NCBI GenBank assembly: GCA_019359765.1
Contig: JAHHGU010000002.1
Span: 62,001 to 126,000 of the forward strand
Source of the DNA: Aphanothece sp. CMT-3BRIN-NPC111
GTDB lineage: Bacteria > Cyanobacteriota > Cyanobacteriia > Cyanobacteriales > JAHHGU01
Direction of reading: 5' to 3'
Length of the DNA: 64,000 bases
The position numbers were made by a program, and so were the translations under genes. The number at the start of each line of letters is the position of its first letter. Positions within the stretch are counted from its first letter, which is position 1. Shown here piece after piece: positions 1 through 7,744 of the stretch. The notes below the pieces were generated by a model. It searched no databases. It saw only the letters and a list, made by a program, of their open reading frames with translations, and was not told the origin of the DNA.

Positions 1-1
1 G

Positions 2-352
2 CTAACAATTATCGGTTTCTCCGTCAACGATACGGTGGTGATCTACGACCGCGTGCGGGAGGTGCTCAACCTCAATCCAGATCTACCCATCAGCCAAGTT
101 GTGGATGACGCTGTAAATCAAACGCTGACACGGTCAATTAACACGACATTCACTGTGCTGCTGACCTTGTTTGCCATCTTTTTGTTTGGCGGAGAAACCC
201 TAAAATATTTTGCCCTAGCCCTAATTATTGGGTTTACCGCCGGTGCTTATTCGAGTATTTTCATCGCCAGTACGCTGCTAGCGTGGTGGAGAGAACGCAC
301 CGAGAAATCTCGCCAGCCACTCAAAGAGCCCAAAATTTCAGACAAGGTATAA
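2..352 (+). CDS. secF: Protein-export membrane protein SecF, C-terminal part (5' end outside window)
   Basis: The reading frame is open from base 2, so the gene began upstream of the window. The visible 116 residues start with the RND-family SecF signature ([16 protein letters not shown]). Two hydrophobic helices follow, around [15 protein letters not shown] and [18 protein letters not shown], and then a short charged tail. SecF works with SecD in the inner membrane and uses the proton gradient to assist SecYEG/SecA export; the last two SecF helices are what is seen here. Cyanobacterial secD normally lies just upstream, outside the window. Identification rests on the signature and the helix pattern. 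Confidence 0.95.
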   Translation, partial: LTIIGFSVNDTVVIYDRVREVLNLNPDLPISQVVDDAVNQTLTRSINTTFTVLLTLFAIFLFGGETLKYFALALIIGFTAGAYSSIFIASTLLAWWRERTEKSRQPLKEPKISDKV

Positions 353-430
353 CAGTTTAGCGAGAAGCGCAATGCTTGCGGCAGGCTACGCCGCTGCGAA
401 GTGCGATCGCATAAGTCTATACTCACTGCA

Positions 431-886
431 ATGGATCAGCCTGAAGAGCAGACACATAAAACAACTGAAACACAATCGGTAGAGTTAGACCCCACCTTCA
501 AGATACAAGTGGAAAGGTTACATCGCCTCATGGTCTACGGCAGGTGGATGGTTGTGGGGATACTCTGGATTAGCGTCGGTCCTTTGAGTTTATGGGGCTT
601 ACGCTACCCGATTGGTTTGTTACAGGACTATTTTACTTGGGCGGCTGTGCGGTACGGCCTTTACTTCAACCCCGTGCCCGCAGTAGGTCTTTCTGTGTGT
701 ATTGGCATGACCACTGCCGTCTTGGTTTGGCAAAGCCGCAACATTCTTTTCGGGCTGCCACACCAGGAACAGCGACACCTAGAGCAACAGGTACATCGAA
801 TTCGCCAGCAGGGACCAACTCACCCCCTGTGGAAATGGGTTTGCCAACCGTCATTAAACTCAAAATTTGATCGGAAAAGGCATTAG
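431..886 (+). CDS. Conserved cyanobacterial membrane protein downstream of secF
   Basis: A 151-residue protein starting at ATG 431. An in-frame GTG at 401 lies inside a GCGATCGC palindrome and is a less likely start. After a polar N-terminus there are two hydrophobic segments (around WMVVGILWISVGPLSLWGL and VPAVGLSVCIGMTTAVLVW), then a basic, Gln-rich cytoplasmic-looking tail. I do not recognise a functional family. Its position 78 bases after secF in the same direction suggests co-transcription, but no secretion role can be shown. No good Shine-Dalgarno is visible. Confidence 0.7.
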   Translation: MDQPEEQTHKTTETQSVELDPTFKIQVERLHRLMVYGRWMVVGILWISVGPLSLWGLRYPIGLLQDYFTWAAVRYGLYFNPVPAVGLSVCIGMTTAVLVWQSRNILFGLPHQEQRHLEQQVHRIRQQGPTHPLWKWVCQPSLNSKFDRKRH

Positions 887-1105
887 TTTTCTATCTGTTT
901 TCCACTCCTTGGACTCCCACCACAACGAAGTTTGGTGGTGAGGCTTCCGGTGAGCGTCAGCCGAACCGATGAATCGTGGTCAGAGTTTTGTGGTAAAACT
1001 TTAACAGTCAAATGAACCTCCTGTAGTTGTGAAAACCAAGCAACATTTTTAGGAAAAGTAAGAAGAAAAAACATTACAAATACGGTAGGGCATACCGGAC
1101 TTTAA
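887..1105. other. Intergenic stretch without a gene
   Basis: Between the small membrane protein and the TnpB relic there is no convincing coding sequence. A short inverted repeat (CCACCACAA...TTGGTGG, about 917-940) may be a terminator or a transposon-end hairpin. The region is interrupted by stops in all frames. Confidence 0.4.
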
Positions 1106-1249
1106 GACTTCGGCGTGAGCGCTCAGTCGAACGCTTGTGGAGAAGCTGTAAGACTCGTTGGTACTTGTACCAAAAAGCAAGTTTCCGTGTTCGCGAAGCG
1201 TTCCCGAAGGGTAGCAAGAATCTCCCGTCACAGCGTAGCTTGACGGGGG
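1106..1249 (+). pseudogene. Relic of a TnpB (IS200/IS605 OrfB) C-terminus with right-end hairpin
   Basis: The frame opening after the stop at 1103 reads DFGVSAQSNACGEAVRLVG and continues with a Lys/Arg-rich tail to a stop near 1240. The NACGE-type motif is characteristic of the variable C-terminal tail of cyanobacterial TnpB proteins. The rest of the gene is missing. At its end an inverted repeat, CCCGTCA (1224-1230) and TGACGGG (1241-1247), matches the subterminal hairpin usual at the right end of these elements. That hairpin DNA is also the last coding part of the GH9 gene on the other strand. Family assignment comes from motif memory only. Confidence 0.5.
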
Positions 1250-3021
1250 GGTGTCAATTCTACCAGCATACCGATGAGTGCAATCAGGGAGGCATTGTAA
1301 TCAATAGCATATTCATTCGTGGCGTAAGAACGTTCATCATCCACGTAGCTTAAAGGTCCTCGATGCTGCGGCGCTATATTATCTTGTGCTTTATTATTGG
1401 GGCCTCCTACCAAAAGCCCTGGTATGTCTATTTTTGCAGCGCGGGCAAATAAGTGATTAACATGCTGCACTGGATTAGTCCCCACGCCTGTAACAAAAGA
1501 TTTGTTGAAATGATTTCGCCCCAGCAGATAATTTAGTTGGTCAATAGCTGCTTTCCAATATGCCCGATTGCTAGTTAACTTGTAGGCGTATAACAGGGTA
1601 ATTCCATGTTCTGCTGACATTTTGTTGGAACCCCAGATAAAACCCTCGTTTGCTATCCGATACCCACTACCTTCAACATTTTTCAGCAACTCGTCTGCAC
1701 GTTGAATTACCTTTGCCTTAATTTGTTGTTTTAAATCCTCATTTCCTTGAGGATTGACTAAATAATCAATTAGCCCTAAAGGGCAAGAGTTCTTCCAATC
1801 AAATAAGTTATAAGGGCAAGCATCTATATTTTGGGCTAAATATGTCTCCCAGGTGGGAAGATGGGTTGTAATCCAAAGTTCTGCTGCTGCCCATACCCTA
1901 TCGTCTCTATCCGTTTTTAAAGTTTCTTCTGTATCATTTTCTGAAAATAAGTATTTACCAGAACCGCTATCATCGCCGCGAAATTCTTCTATCTTCATCT
2001 CCGGTGAGGTTTGTAAAAACGCCCACGCTTTTTCGGCAGCATTTAAATAAGTTTGAGCAACTTCTGGATATTTGGAATAAACTCTCGCCCCCATTGCCAT
2101 TACCGCAGCAAATTTGGCAGTTTCAGGTGTAGATATTCCATAGATAAAACGAAATTGCTTATCCTCATCAGGCGTCTTATCAAAGGGCCATTCTTTTCCA
2201 GACAGCTTACGGTAAATAGCCCCATCTACTCTTTGCATCTTCAGCATCCAATCTAACCCCACCTTGGCTTCATCCAAAATGTCAGGAATAGTATTGCCGC
2301 TTTCAGGAATAGCGAGTTGATTATCCCTAAATAAATCAGGTGCTTGCTCGTACAGGCTTAATAAACGCCCGACTGTAACTGTTGTTGTTGCTAAATACTT
2401 GCCATAATCTCCAGCGTCATGCCACCCCCCGCGAGCAAAAATCCGTTCTCCAGCATGATTAACAGCGTCGTCATGAGCTACAAAACCATCATGGAGATGA
2501 CAGGTGGCATGGTGAATTTTCGTTAGTGGATCGTTGATGGCAACACCGCAGCGTTGCAGATAGTAAGAGCGCAGCAGTTTAGTTAAGGAGTTTTCGTAAA
2601 TATTTTTGCCAATTTGGAAAGGATAAGACTTAATATCTCCGTAGTTAAGGTAATAACAACCTGGTTGACGAAAGTCTGTAAAATCTAAAGTTTGAATTAT
2701 ATCCTGGCTGGCATCATCTTTAAGCGGCTTTCCAGGATTGATTACAAATACGGTTTTTTTATTTGTGCAATTTATCAGTTCAGCTTTGTCTAAACGAGAG
2801 TTTAAGGCATTCAATAAATACGCTGATTTATGCCAATCTGGGTAGTAGCCTATCTGATTGCTTACTATTTTTTGATTTCGATTGTCATCCATCAATACCT
2901 TTTCTTTTAGCGTGGGTTTAGCATAAGGGTTTTTATAGGATATAGTTTGAGTTACCTTGGCAAATAAAATAATTACTAAAACAGTACATAAAAGAAATAC
3001 CCAAAATTTATATTTAATCAT
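1228..3021 (-). CDS. Glycoside hydrolase family 9 (cellulase-type), membrane-anchored or secreted
   Basis: The 597-residue protein opens with a hydrophobic signal or anchor (residues 6-25). A CelD_N-type Ig-like domain follows (about 48-135, starting at NQIGYYPDWHKSAYLL). The GH9 (alpha/alpha)6 catalytic domain spans about 145-590. Catalytic aspartates fit GGWHDAGDYGKYL (D202, D205) and the acid Glu fits TNEYAIDYNA (E570), so the enzyme looks intact. Members hydrolyse beta-1,4-glucans; here it could act on cellulose-like exopolysaccharide or the cell's own sheath. The last seven or so residues (TPPRQATL) are encoded by a transposon right-end hairpin, so the original stop was replaced. No partner gene adjoins it. 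Confidence 0.9.
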   Translation of the reverse strand: MIKYKFWVFLLCTVLVIILFAKVTQTISYKNPYAKPTLKEKVLMDDNRNQKIVSNQIGYYPDWHKSAYLLNALNSRLDKAELINCTNKKTVFVINPGKPLKDDASQDIIQTLDFTDFRQPGCYYLNYGDIKSYPFQIGKNIYENSLTKLLRSYYLQRCGVAINDPLTKIHHATCHLHDGFVAHDDAVNHAGERIFARGGWHDAGDYGKYLATTTVTVGRLLSLYEQAPDLFRDNQLAIPESGNTIPDILDEAKVGLDWMLKMQRVDGAIYRKLSGKEWPFDKTPDEDKQFRFIYGISTPETAKFAAVMAMGARVYSKYPEVAQTYLNAAEKAWAFLQTSPEMKIEEFRGDDSGSGKYLFSENDTEETLKTDRDDRVWAAAELWITTHLPTWETYLAQNIDACPYNLFDWKNSCPLGLIDYLVNPQGNEDLKQQIKAKVIQRADELLKNVEGSGYRIANEGFIWGSNKMSAEHGITLLYAYKLTSNRAYWKAAIDQLNYLLGRNHFNKSFVTGVGTNPVQHVNHLFARAAKIDIPGLLVGGPNNKAQDNIAPQHRGPLSYVDDERSYATNEYAIDYNASLIALIGMLVELTPPRQATL

Positions 3022-3350
3022 TACTACCTGCCGCCAATTTAAATCACCATTTAATTTAGAGCGCTTTGTATCGAAAAGGAGTATATTCCTACATAAGTCT
3101 TCCCAAATTCAAGGCGAGGGATATTTCTGTATTTCGCTAACTTGCAGCCTGCTGTATAAAACAATACGGAAATTGTTTAATTTATAGAGCGTTCGTTATG
3201 GATTTAATAATTTTGGCTTAGGCATATAGCAATTAACAATTAGCTTCTAGCAATATTTCAGCTCTAGTAACATCTCTGGGTACCTTAATTTAAGATAACT
3301 TGTCCTAAATATTAGGGCAACTGCTATAATTATGTTCTATAAAAATAAAA
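3022..3350. repeat. Intergenic region with a MITE-like repeat copy (3225-3328)
   Basis: The region holds one degenerate copy of the TATAGCA-ended repeat family: left end TATAGCAATTAAC at 3225 and right end CAACTGCTATA ending at 3328, in reverse orientation. It lacks the GAGACG hairpin found in the other copies but keeps the AGCAAT/TAGCTTCTAGC motif. No gene is seen. Confidence 0.55.
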
Positions 3351-6092
3351 TTATAAACGGCTAAATTCGTTAAAAATGAGTATCTCTGCATCGTTACTAT
3401 CTATGGCTTCATAAAATAAATGCCCCTGACCATATTGGCAATTGATATCCAAAAGATGAGCTAATTGCTGGTTGGTTTCTATACCTTCAGCGATTACATC
3501 CATTCCCAAATTTAAAGCCAGCTTCACAATTAAGCGGACAATTTCAAATTGATCTCCATCAATATCAATCCGGTTAATAAAAGAACGATCAATTTTTAAT
3601 GTATCAATCGGAAATCGGTGTAGATAAGCTAAAGATGAGTATCCTGTACCAAAATCATCTATAGACAATCCCATGCCTAGCTTTCGTAGTTCTCGAAGCA
3701 TAGCCGTAGCCACTTCAGCATTTTTCATAGCCACGCTTTCTGTAATTTCCAACTTTAAACTGCTTGCATCTAAGCTAGTTTCCTCTAGAATTCGGTTAAC
3801 ATTTTTTACTAAATCTGGTTGCATAAACTGTTTTGCAGACAAATTTACGCTAACTATCAAAGATGAGTATGCCGGCAGTTGCATCTGCCAGGTTCGCATC
3901 TGATAGCATGCCTGCCGAAGTACCGACCAACCTATAGGAATAATTAGCCCGGTGTCTTCCGCCATCGGGATGAACTCTGCTGGTAGTATCAATCCTTGTG
4001 TCGGGTGTTCCCAACGTACTAAAGCTTCAAAACCAATAATTGTATTAGTTTTTAGGGAGACAATAGGTTGATAATAAACTTTAAATTCTTGGCGCTCAAT
4101 ACCCCGCCGCATGTCATTTTCTAAGTGCAACAGTTCTAAAGCATGGGTATGCATACTGCTGTTAAATACTTCATAACGTGATTTCCCTAACGTTTTTGCA
4201 CGATACATCGCTGTGTCAGCGTCGCGCAGGATGTCTTCTGGTCGCTCATAACCAGTTCTACTGAAAGCAATACCAATACTGGCACTGGTAAATACCTCAT
4301 GTCCGCTAAGGCTATAAGGTTGCAACAGTAGTGCTTGAATTCGTTCAGCAATCTGTATTACCTCGTTAACATCTTTGATATCCTCTAGCAAAATTGTGAA
4401 CTCATCTCCTCCAAGACGGGCAATGGTATCAGCAGGACGCACGCATGATTTCAAGCGATCTGCAATCGCCATCAGCAATTGATCCCCAACTATATGTCCC
4501 AAACTGTCGTTAATAATTTTGAAGCGATCTAGATCCATGAAAAGCACAGCAAAAGTATAATCTGGACATTCTTTTACCATCGCGATCGCGCTTTCTAAGC
4601 GGTTGTTGAATAACACCCGATTTGCCAAACTCGTCAGGCCATCATGTAACGAATCATGAAGTAATTGTTTCTCGGCTAGTTTACGAGCGGTAATATCTCG
4701 GCAAACTACAACGTTACCTTTAATCAATCCATCTTTATCTTTTAAAGCTCTCCCTGTAGCCATTACCCAAATGCCATCATGTGCTTTTGCCTGACGTACA
4801 AATATTTCTATATTGTTTACTTCTTCACCCTGACTTGACCGAAACCAAGGCAACTTCTCAGCTGGTAAAGCCGTAATTTTATCCGGTAAAAAAAGTTTGT
4901 ACTGCTGACACCACTGATCGAAAGCTAAGTAAGTTGACTCAATGCCAAATAGGCGTTGCGCTGCTGGGTTAAATGTCAAAAGTGTTTGATTTTGATCTAT
5001 GACAATCACGGCATCACCCATGTTGTCAAGAATTGCTCTCAAGCTTTCTGAAATTTCTGTTTGCTTTATTAGCGCCTGTTTTGTTTTCTGGCGTTGAGCA
5101 AAGCTGTTAATTTTAGTATTAATATCAGCTAGTATTTCCAGTAGCCTGCCATCAGGCTGACGCACCTCATAACTGAACAACTCAACGATGCTGAAGATTT
5201 TGTTCTCAATCTTGATCGGGAAATAAAATACTCCTTGTAATCCTGCTCGACTAGCACATAGCTTTCGGGCAGAATTGGCTTCTGTGCTAATGTTTTCGAC
5301 CCAAACAGTTTCGCAGATCTGCCATACGTGACCAGGTAACTCGGCATCCAACGGTATATTACTAGCCTGGGTAATTGATTCTAATTCTTCAAATTCATCT
5401 GAAAGCTTTTTCCAAAACTGTTGACAGTACAATAACTTCTTACGTTCATCTACACTCCATATAACACCCACTTGCCAGTTAAAAATTTCGCAAATAGCTG
5501 CAATTATTTTGTCAATAGCCTCATTTAAGCTTAAAGACTCTGCCAAGATCCGCGTTGCAGCATACTGCGCTCTTAACTGCTGGTTTGCCTTACGGAGATC
5601 TTCACGCTGCTTGCTCAATTTATCTGCCAGCTTTTTAGCATCGGACAACGCAGTATTCTGCGTCTGTAGTAAAAATAAAAAATCAACTACAGGATCGTGA
5701 ATAGCAAAGTCTTTAAGGGTAAGCCCAAGAGAATTAAGATCTGCCAAGTCAGTAATCCAAGGAGATCCGAGGAAGAAAACAGTCTCCGACTGCTCAACAT
5801 ACACCATCTGTCCCTTAAGCTGCATCTTATTATGCAGAGATTCAAGCATGAAGAGAGATTGCGATTGCTCTCTAATTAGGTTAAATTCCACTTTAATGTT
5901 TGGACGATTGATCCGAAAATGCTGCTCGAACCGAGTCCCTACAGCTAATCCTGGGCATATTCGCTGTAATACTTCACCTATTTGCAGTAACTGCATATGT
6001 TCATCAAAAACTAAATGAAACGGAAAAACTTTGGAAAAAATATGAGATGGGAGGCTAAATTCATTAATGACAATAACACTGTCGTTTAGCAT
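3351..6092 (-). CDS. HNOBA-GAF-PAS-GGDEF-EAL cyclic-di-GMP signalling protein
   Basis: A 913-residue soluble protein with these domains: a haem-NO-binding-associated (HNOBA) domain at about 1-150 (MVYVEQSETVFFLGSPWIT and the IHDPVVDFLFLLQ end are typical), a short coiled coil (150-178), GAF (185-345), PAS (about 350-465), GGDEF (near 480-640, intact GGDEF at about 559) and EAL (about 660-905, EALVRW and DDFGTGYSSL present). Both catalytic signatures look intact, so it could make and degrade c-di-GMP. HNOBA domains pair with H-NOX sensors. The H-NOX gene lies 112 bases upstream on the same strand, so the pair probably forms one NO-responsive c-di-GMP switch. The direction of the NO effect cannot be read from the sequence. 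Confidence 0.93.
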   Translation of the reverse strand: MLNDSVIVINEFSLPSHIFSKVFPFHLVFDEHMQLLQIGEVLQRICPGLAVGTRFEQHFRINRPNIKVEFNLIREQSQSLFMLESLHNKMQLKGQMVYVEQSETVFFLGSPWITDLADLNSLGLTLKDFAIHDPVVDFLFLLQTQNTALSDAKKLADKLSKQREDLRKANQQLRAQYAATRILAESLSLNEAIDKIIAAICEIFNWQVGVIWSVDERKKLLYCQQFWKKLSDEFEELESITQASNIPLDAELPGHVWQICETVWVENISTEANSARKLCASRAGLQGVFYFPIKIENKIFSIVELFSYEVRQPDGRLLEILADINTKINSFAQRQKTKQALIKQTEISESLRAILDNMGDAVIVIDQNQTLLTFNPAAQRLFGIESTYLAFDQWCQQYKLFLPDKITALPAEKLPWFRSSQGEEVNNIEIFVRQAKAHDGIWVMATGRALKDKDGLIKGNVVVCRDITARKLAEKQLLHDSLHDGLTSLANRVLFNNRLESAIAMVKECPDYTFAVLFMDLDRFKIINDSLGHIVGDQLLMAIADRLKSCVRPADTIARLGGDEFTILLEDIKDVNEVIQIAERIQALLLQPYSLSGHEVFTSASIGIAFSRTGYERPEDILRDADTAMYRAKTLGKSRYEVFNSSMHTHALELLHLENDMRRGIERQEFKVYYQPIVSLKTNTIIGFEALVRWEHPTQGLILPAEFIPMAEDTGLIIPIGWSVLRQACYQMRTWQMQLPAYSSLIVSVNLSAKQFMQPDLVKNVNRILEETSLDASSLKLEITESVAMKNAEVATAMLRELRKLGMGLSIDDFGTGYSSLAYLHRFPIDTLKIDRSFINRIDIDGDQFEIVRLIVKLALNLGMDVIAEGIETNQQLAHLLDINCQYGQGHLFYEAIDSNDAEILIFNEFSRL

Positions 6093-6204
6093 CGTATTTA
6101 GCTGATGATAATTTATTAATATAAATAAATTAACTTTATATTGCTATAGCTGGAAGGAATATTAGCACTAAGATATAATCAAGTATTTTGCTCGCTAGAT
6201 TAAA

Positions 6205-6756
6205 CTAATTTTCTTGATACTCAATTGAGAACTCGTCATGCTCCGCCCCCTGCTCGCGGCTGTTTGTCTGCGTGATACTGATTTCAGTTTTAAATCTTGT
6301 GCCCAATCCCTTCACCAACCCCTTCACCATAGGAGCTAATCCCTGCCTGCTAGAGTGATAGTGCAACTGTAAAGAATCCTTCTGTATATGCGTGCATTGA
6401 AATGAGGGTGGCTTAAGTTGGGGGAAACTCAAACCCACACGAGTGTGGAGATTATCCAGGTTTTGAAGAAATTCGGGCAAATTGTCTCCAGCCATATCCA
6501 TCATTTGACCATAGCCTTCCTGAGCGGTATACAACACCCAATATTCACCAAAAGCTTGCAAAATTTCTGAACTAGACATTCCTAAAACCTGACTAGCTGC
6601 TTTCACAAGCTTGTGGGTAAGATCGTCTGGATAGGCATCCATGCTACTAAAGGCATCAATATCGACTTTAGCCTTCTGTTTAATAGTTTCCCAAGTGTCT
6701 TCGCCAAAGTAAGTACAGACCATATCTTCAATTGCTTTGTTTACTAAGCCATACAT
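6205..6756 (-). CDS. H-NOX haem nitric-oxide sensor
   Basis: The 183-residue protein is the usual H-NOX length. It has the proximal haem ligand His104 ([15 protein letters not shown]) and the YxSxR haem-propionate motif (Y133, S135, R137). By motif spacing, the distal position that carries Tyr in O2-binding H-NOX proteins is Pro here, so NO selectivity is predicted. A distal-pocket Trp (FGEYWVLYT) resembles the arrangement in Nostoc H-NOX. It is the first gene of a two-gene minus-strand unit with the HNOBA-GGDEF-EAL gene. Ligand preference is inferred. Confidence 0.95.
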   Translation of the reverse strand: MYGLVNKAIEDMVCTYFGEDTWETIKQKAKVDIDAFSSMDAYPDDLTHKLVKAASQVLGMSSSEILQAFGEYWVLYTAQEGYGQMMDMAGDNLPEFLQNLDNLHTRVGLSFPQLKPPSFQCTHIQKDSLQLHYHSSRQGLAPMVKGLVKGLGTRFKTEISITQTNSREQGAEHDEFSIEYQEN

Positions 6757-6865
6757 TAATAGCTGTCTCCTTATATGTGAGTCTGTACTTTAAACTAATT
6801 GTAGTGCTGGGATTTTGCTGGCGCTACACAGGAACTATGGCTTATCAACTTTATTTGATATTTCC

Positions 6866-6989
6866 AGGGCTTACGCACATCAACAGCCGACAAGAGTTTT
6901 ATGAGGGGGTAAGGGTAGTTTTTACTTACCCTTACCCCTAGCCCTTACCCTTTCAAACCGCTAACTCTTGAAAAATTTGCGTAAGTCCT
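6866..6989. repeat. MITE-like palindromic repeat, CTTACGCA / TGCGTAAG ends
   Basis: The left end AGGGCTTACGCA (6866-6877) is the inverted match of the right end TGCGTAAGTCCT (6978-6989). Internal arms CAAGAGTT and AACTCTTG also pair, around a GGGTAAGGG/CCCTTACCC core. Partial copies of the same end occur at about 24512 (AGGACTTACGCAA) and 33167 (AACTTACGCAAG followed by TCAAGAGT). Confidence 0.6.
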
Positions 6990-7060
6990 AATAGACATGA
7001 TATTAGCCGTCAAATGTTATTCAAGCTTTCTATATAGTTTTGATAGATTTTGCTGCTTCT

Positions 7061-7567
7061 ATGAACCTACGTCATGCGATTGAAGCCGATTTGCCAGCCA
7101 TAGTGGATATTTACAATGCCTCGATTCCCAGCCGCATAGCGACAGCGGACACGGAGCCAGTGCCAGTGGAGAGTCGTTTGGCTTGGTACAAGCAGCATAC
7201 GCCCAGCAGCCGCCCCCTATGGGTGATGGAATTAAACAGGGATGTAGCTGGTTGGCTGAGTTTCCGGTCATTTTACGGACGCCCAGCATACCATACGACC
7301 GCAGAAATTAGCATATATGTGTCCCCAAGTTATCAGCGCCGAGGAATTGGGCAGCAACTTCTTGAACAAGCAATTTGTCAAAGCCCCAGTTTAGGTCTGA
7401 AAACTATAGTTGGCTTTATCTTTGCTCACAATGAAGCCAGCTTGCAGTTATTTACAAAATATGGCTTTCAACGCTGGGGTTATCTTCCTGGAGTGGCAGA
7501 ACTTGACGGTGTTGAGCGAGACTTGGCGATCTTGGGACGTCGGGTTGATATAGCAATTAGAAATTAG
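7061..7567 (+). CDS. GNAT N-acetyltransferase, phosphinothricin-acetyltransferase-like
   Basis: The chosen start is ATG 7061 (MNLRHAIEADLPAIVDIYNA), which is where this family usually begins; an in-frame TTG at 7040 is less likely. The 168-residue protein has the GNAT acetyl-CoA loop (SPSYQRRGIGQQLLEQA) and the ending typical of Pat-like enzymes (KYGFQRWGYLPGVAELDGVERDL). Such enzymes acetylate the amino group of small amino-acid-like molecules; the true substrate is unknown. The last codons (AIRN and stop) lie inside the end of a TATAGCA repeat copy, so the C-terminus may have been altered by that insertion. Confidence 0.85.
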   Translation: MNLRHAIEADLPAIVDIYNASIPSRIATADTEPVPVESRLAWYKQHTPSSRPLWVMELNRDVAGWLSFRSFYGRPAYHTTAEISIYVSPSYQRRGIGQQLLEQAICQSPSLGLKTIVGFIFAHNEASLQLFTKYGFQRWGYLPGVAELDGVERDLAILGRRVDIAIRN

Positions 7568-7646
7568 AGACGCCCTGGCAGGGCGTCTCTACTATCCGTG
7601 CATGGAGGTGAGGTTGATTGTCCTCACGATTATGGCCACTGTTATA
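7549..7646 (-). repeat. MITE-like repeat copy with GAGACG hairpin
   Basis: Reverse-oriented copy of the TATAGCA family. It contains the perfect hairpin AGAGACGCCCT-GGC-AGGGCGTCTCT (7566-7590), the GTGCATGGAGGTGAGGTTGA block and the GGCCACTGTTATA end. Its left end overlaps the 3' end of the GNAT gene. Confidence 0.75.
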
Positions 7647-7684
7647 CCAAATCCGGTTAAAGCAAGCAGGGGGCAGGGGAGAAA

Positions 7685-7720
7685 AGCCGATAAAAAAATA
7701 GAGACGCGATCGCATCTCTA
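7685..7720 (-). terminator. Rho-independent terminator of the repeat membrane protein gene
   Basis: On the minus strand a stem TAGAGATGCGATCGCGTCTCTA is followed by a T-run (ATTTTTTTATC). It lies about 25 bases past the stop codon of the 1,088-residue protein gene. The stem is built around a GCGATCGC core. Confidence 0.7.
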
Positions 7721-7744
7721 TCTCTAAAATAAGTTAGCTAATTT

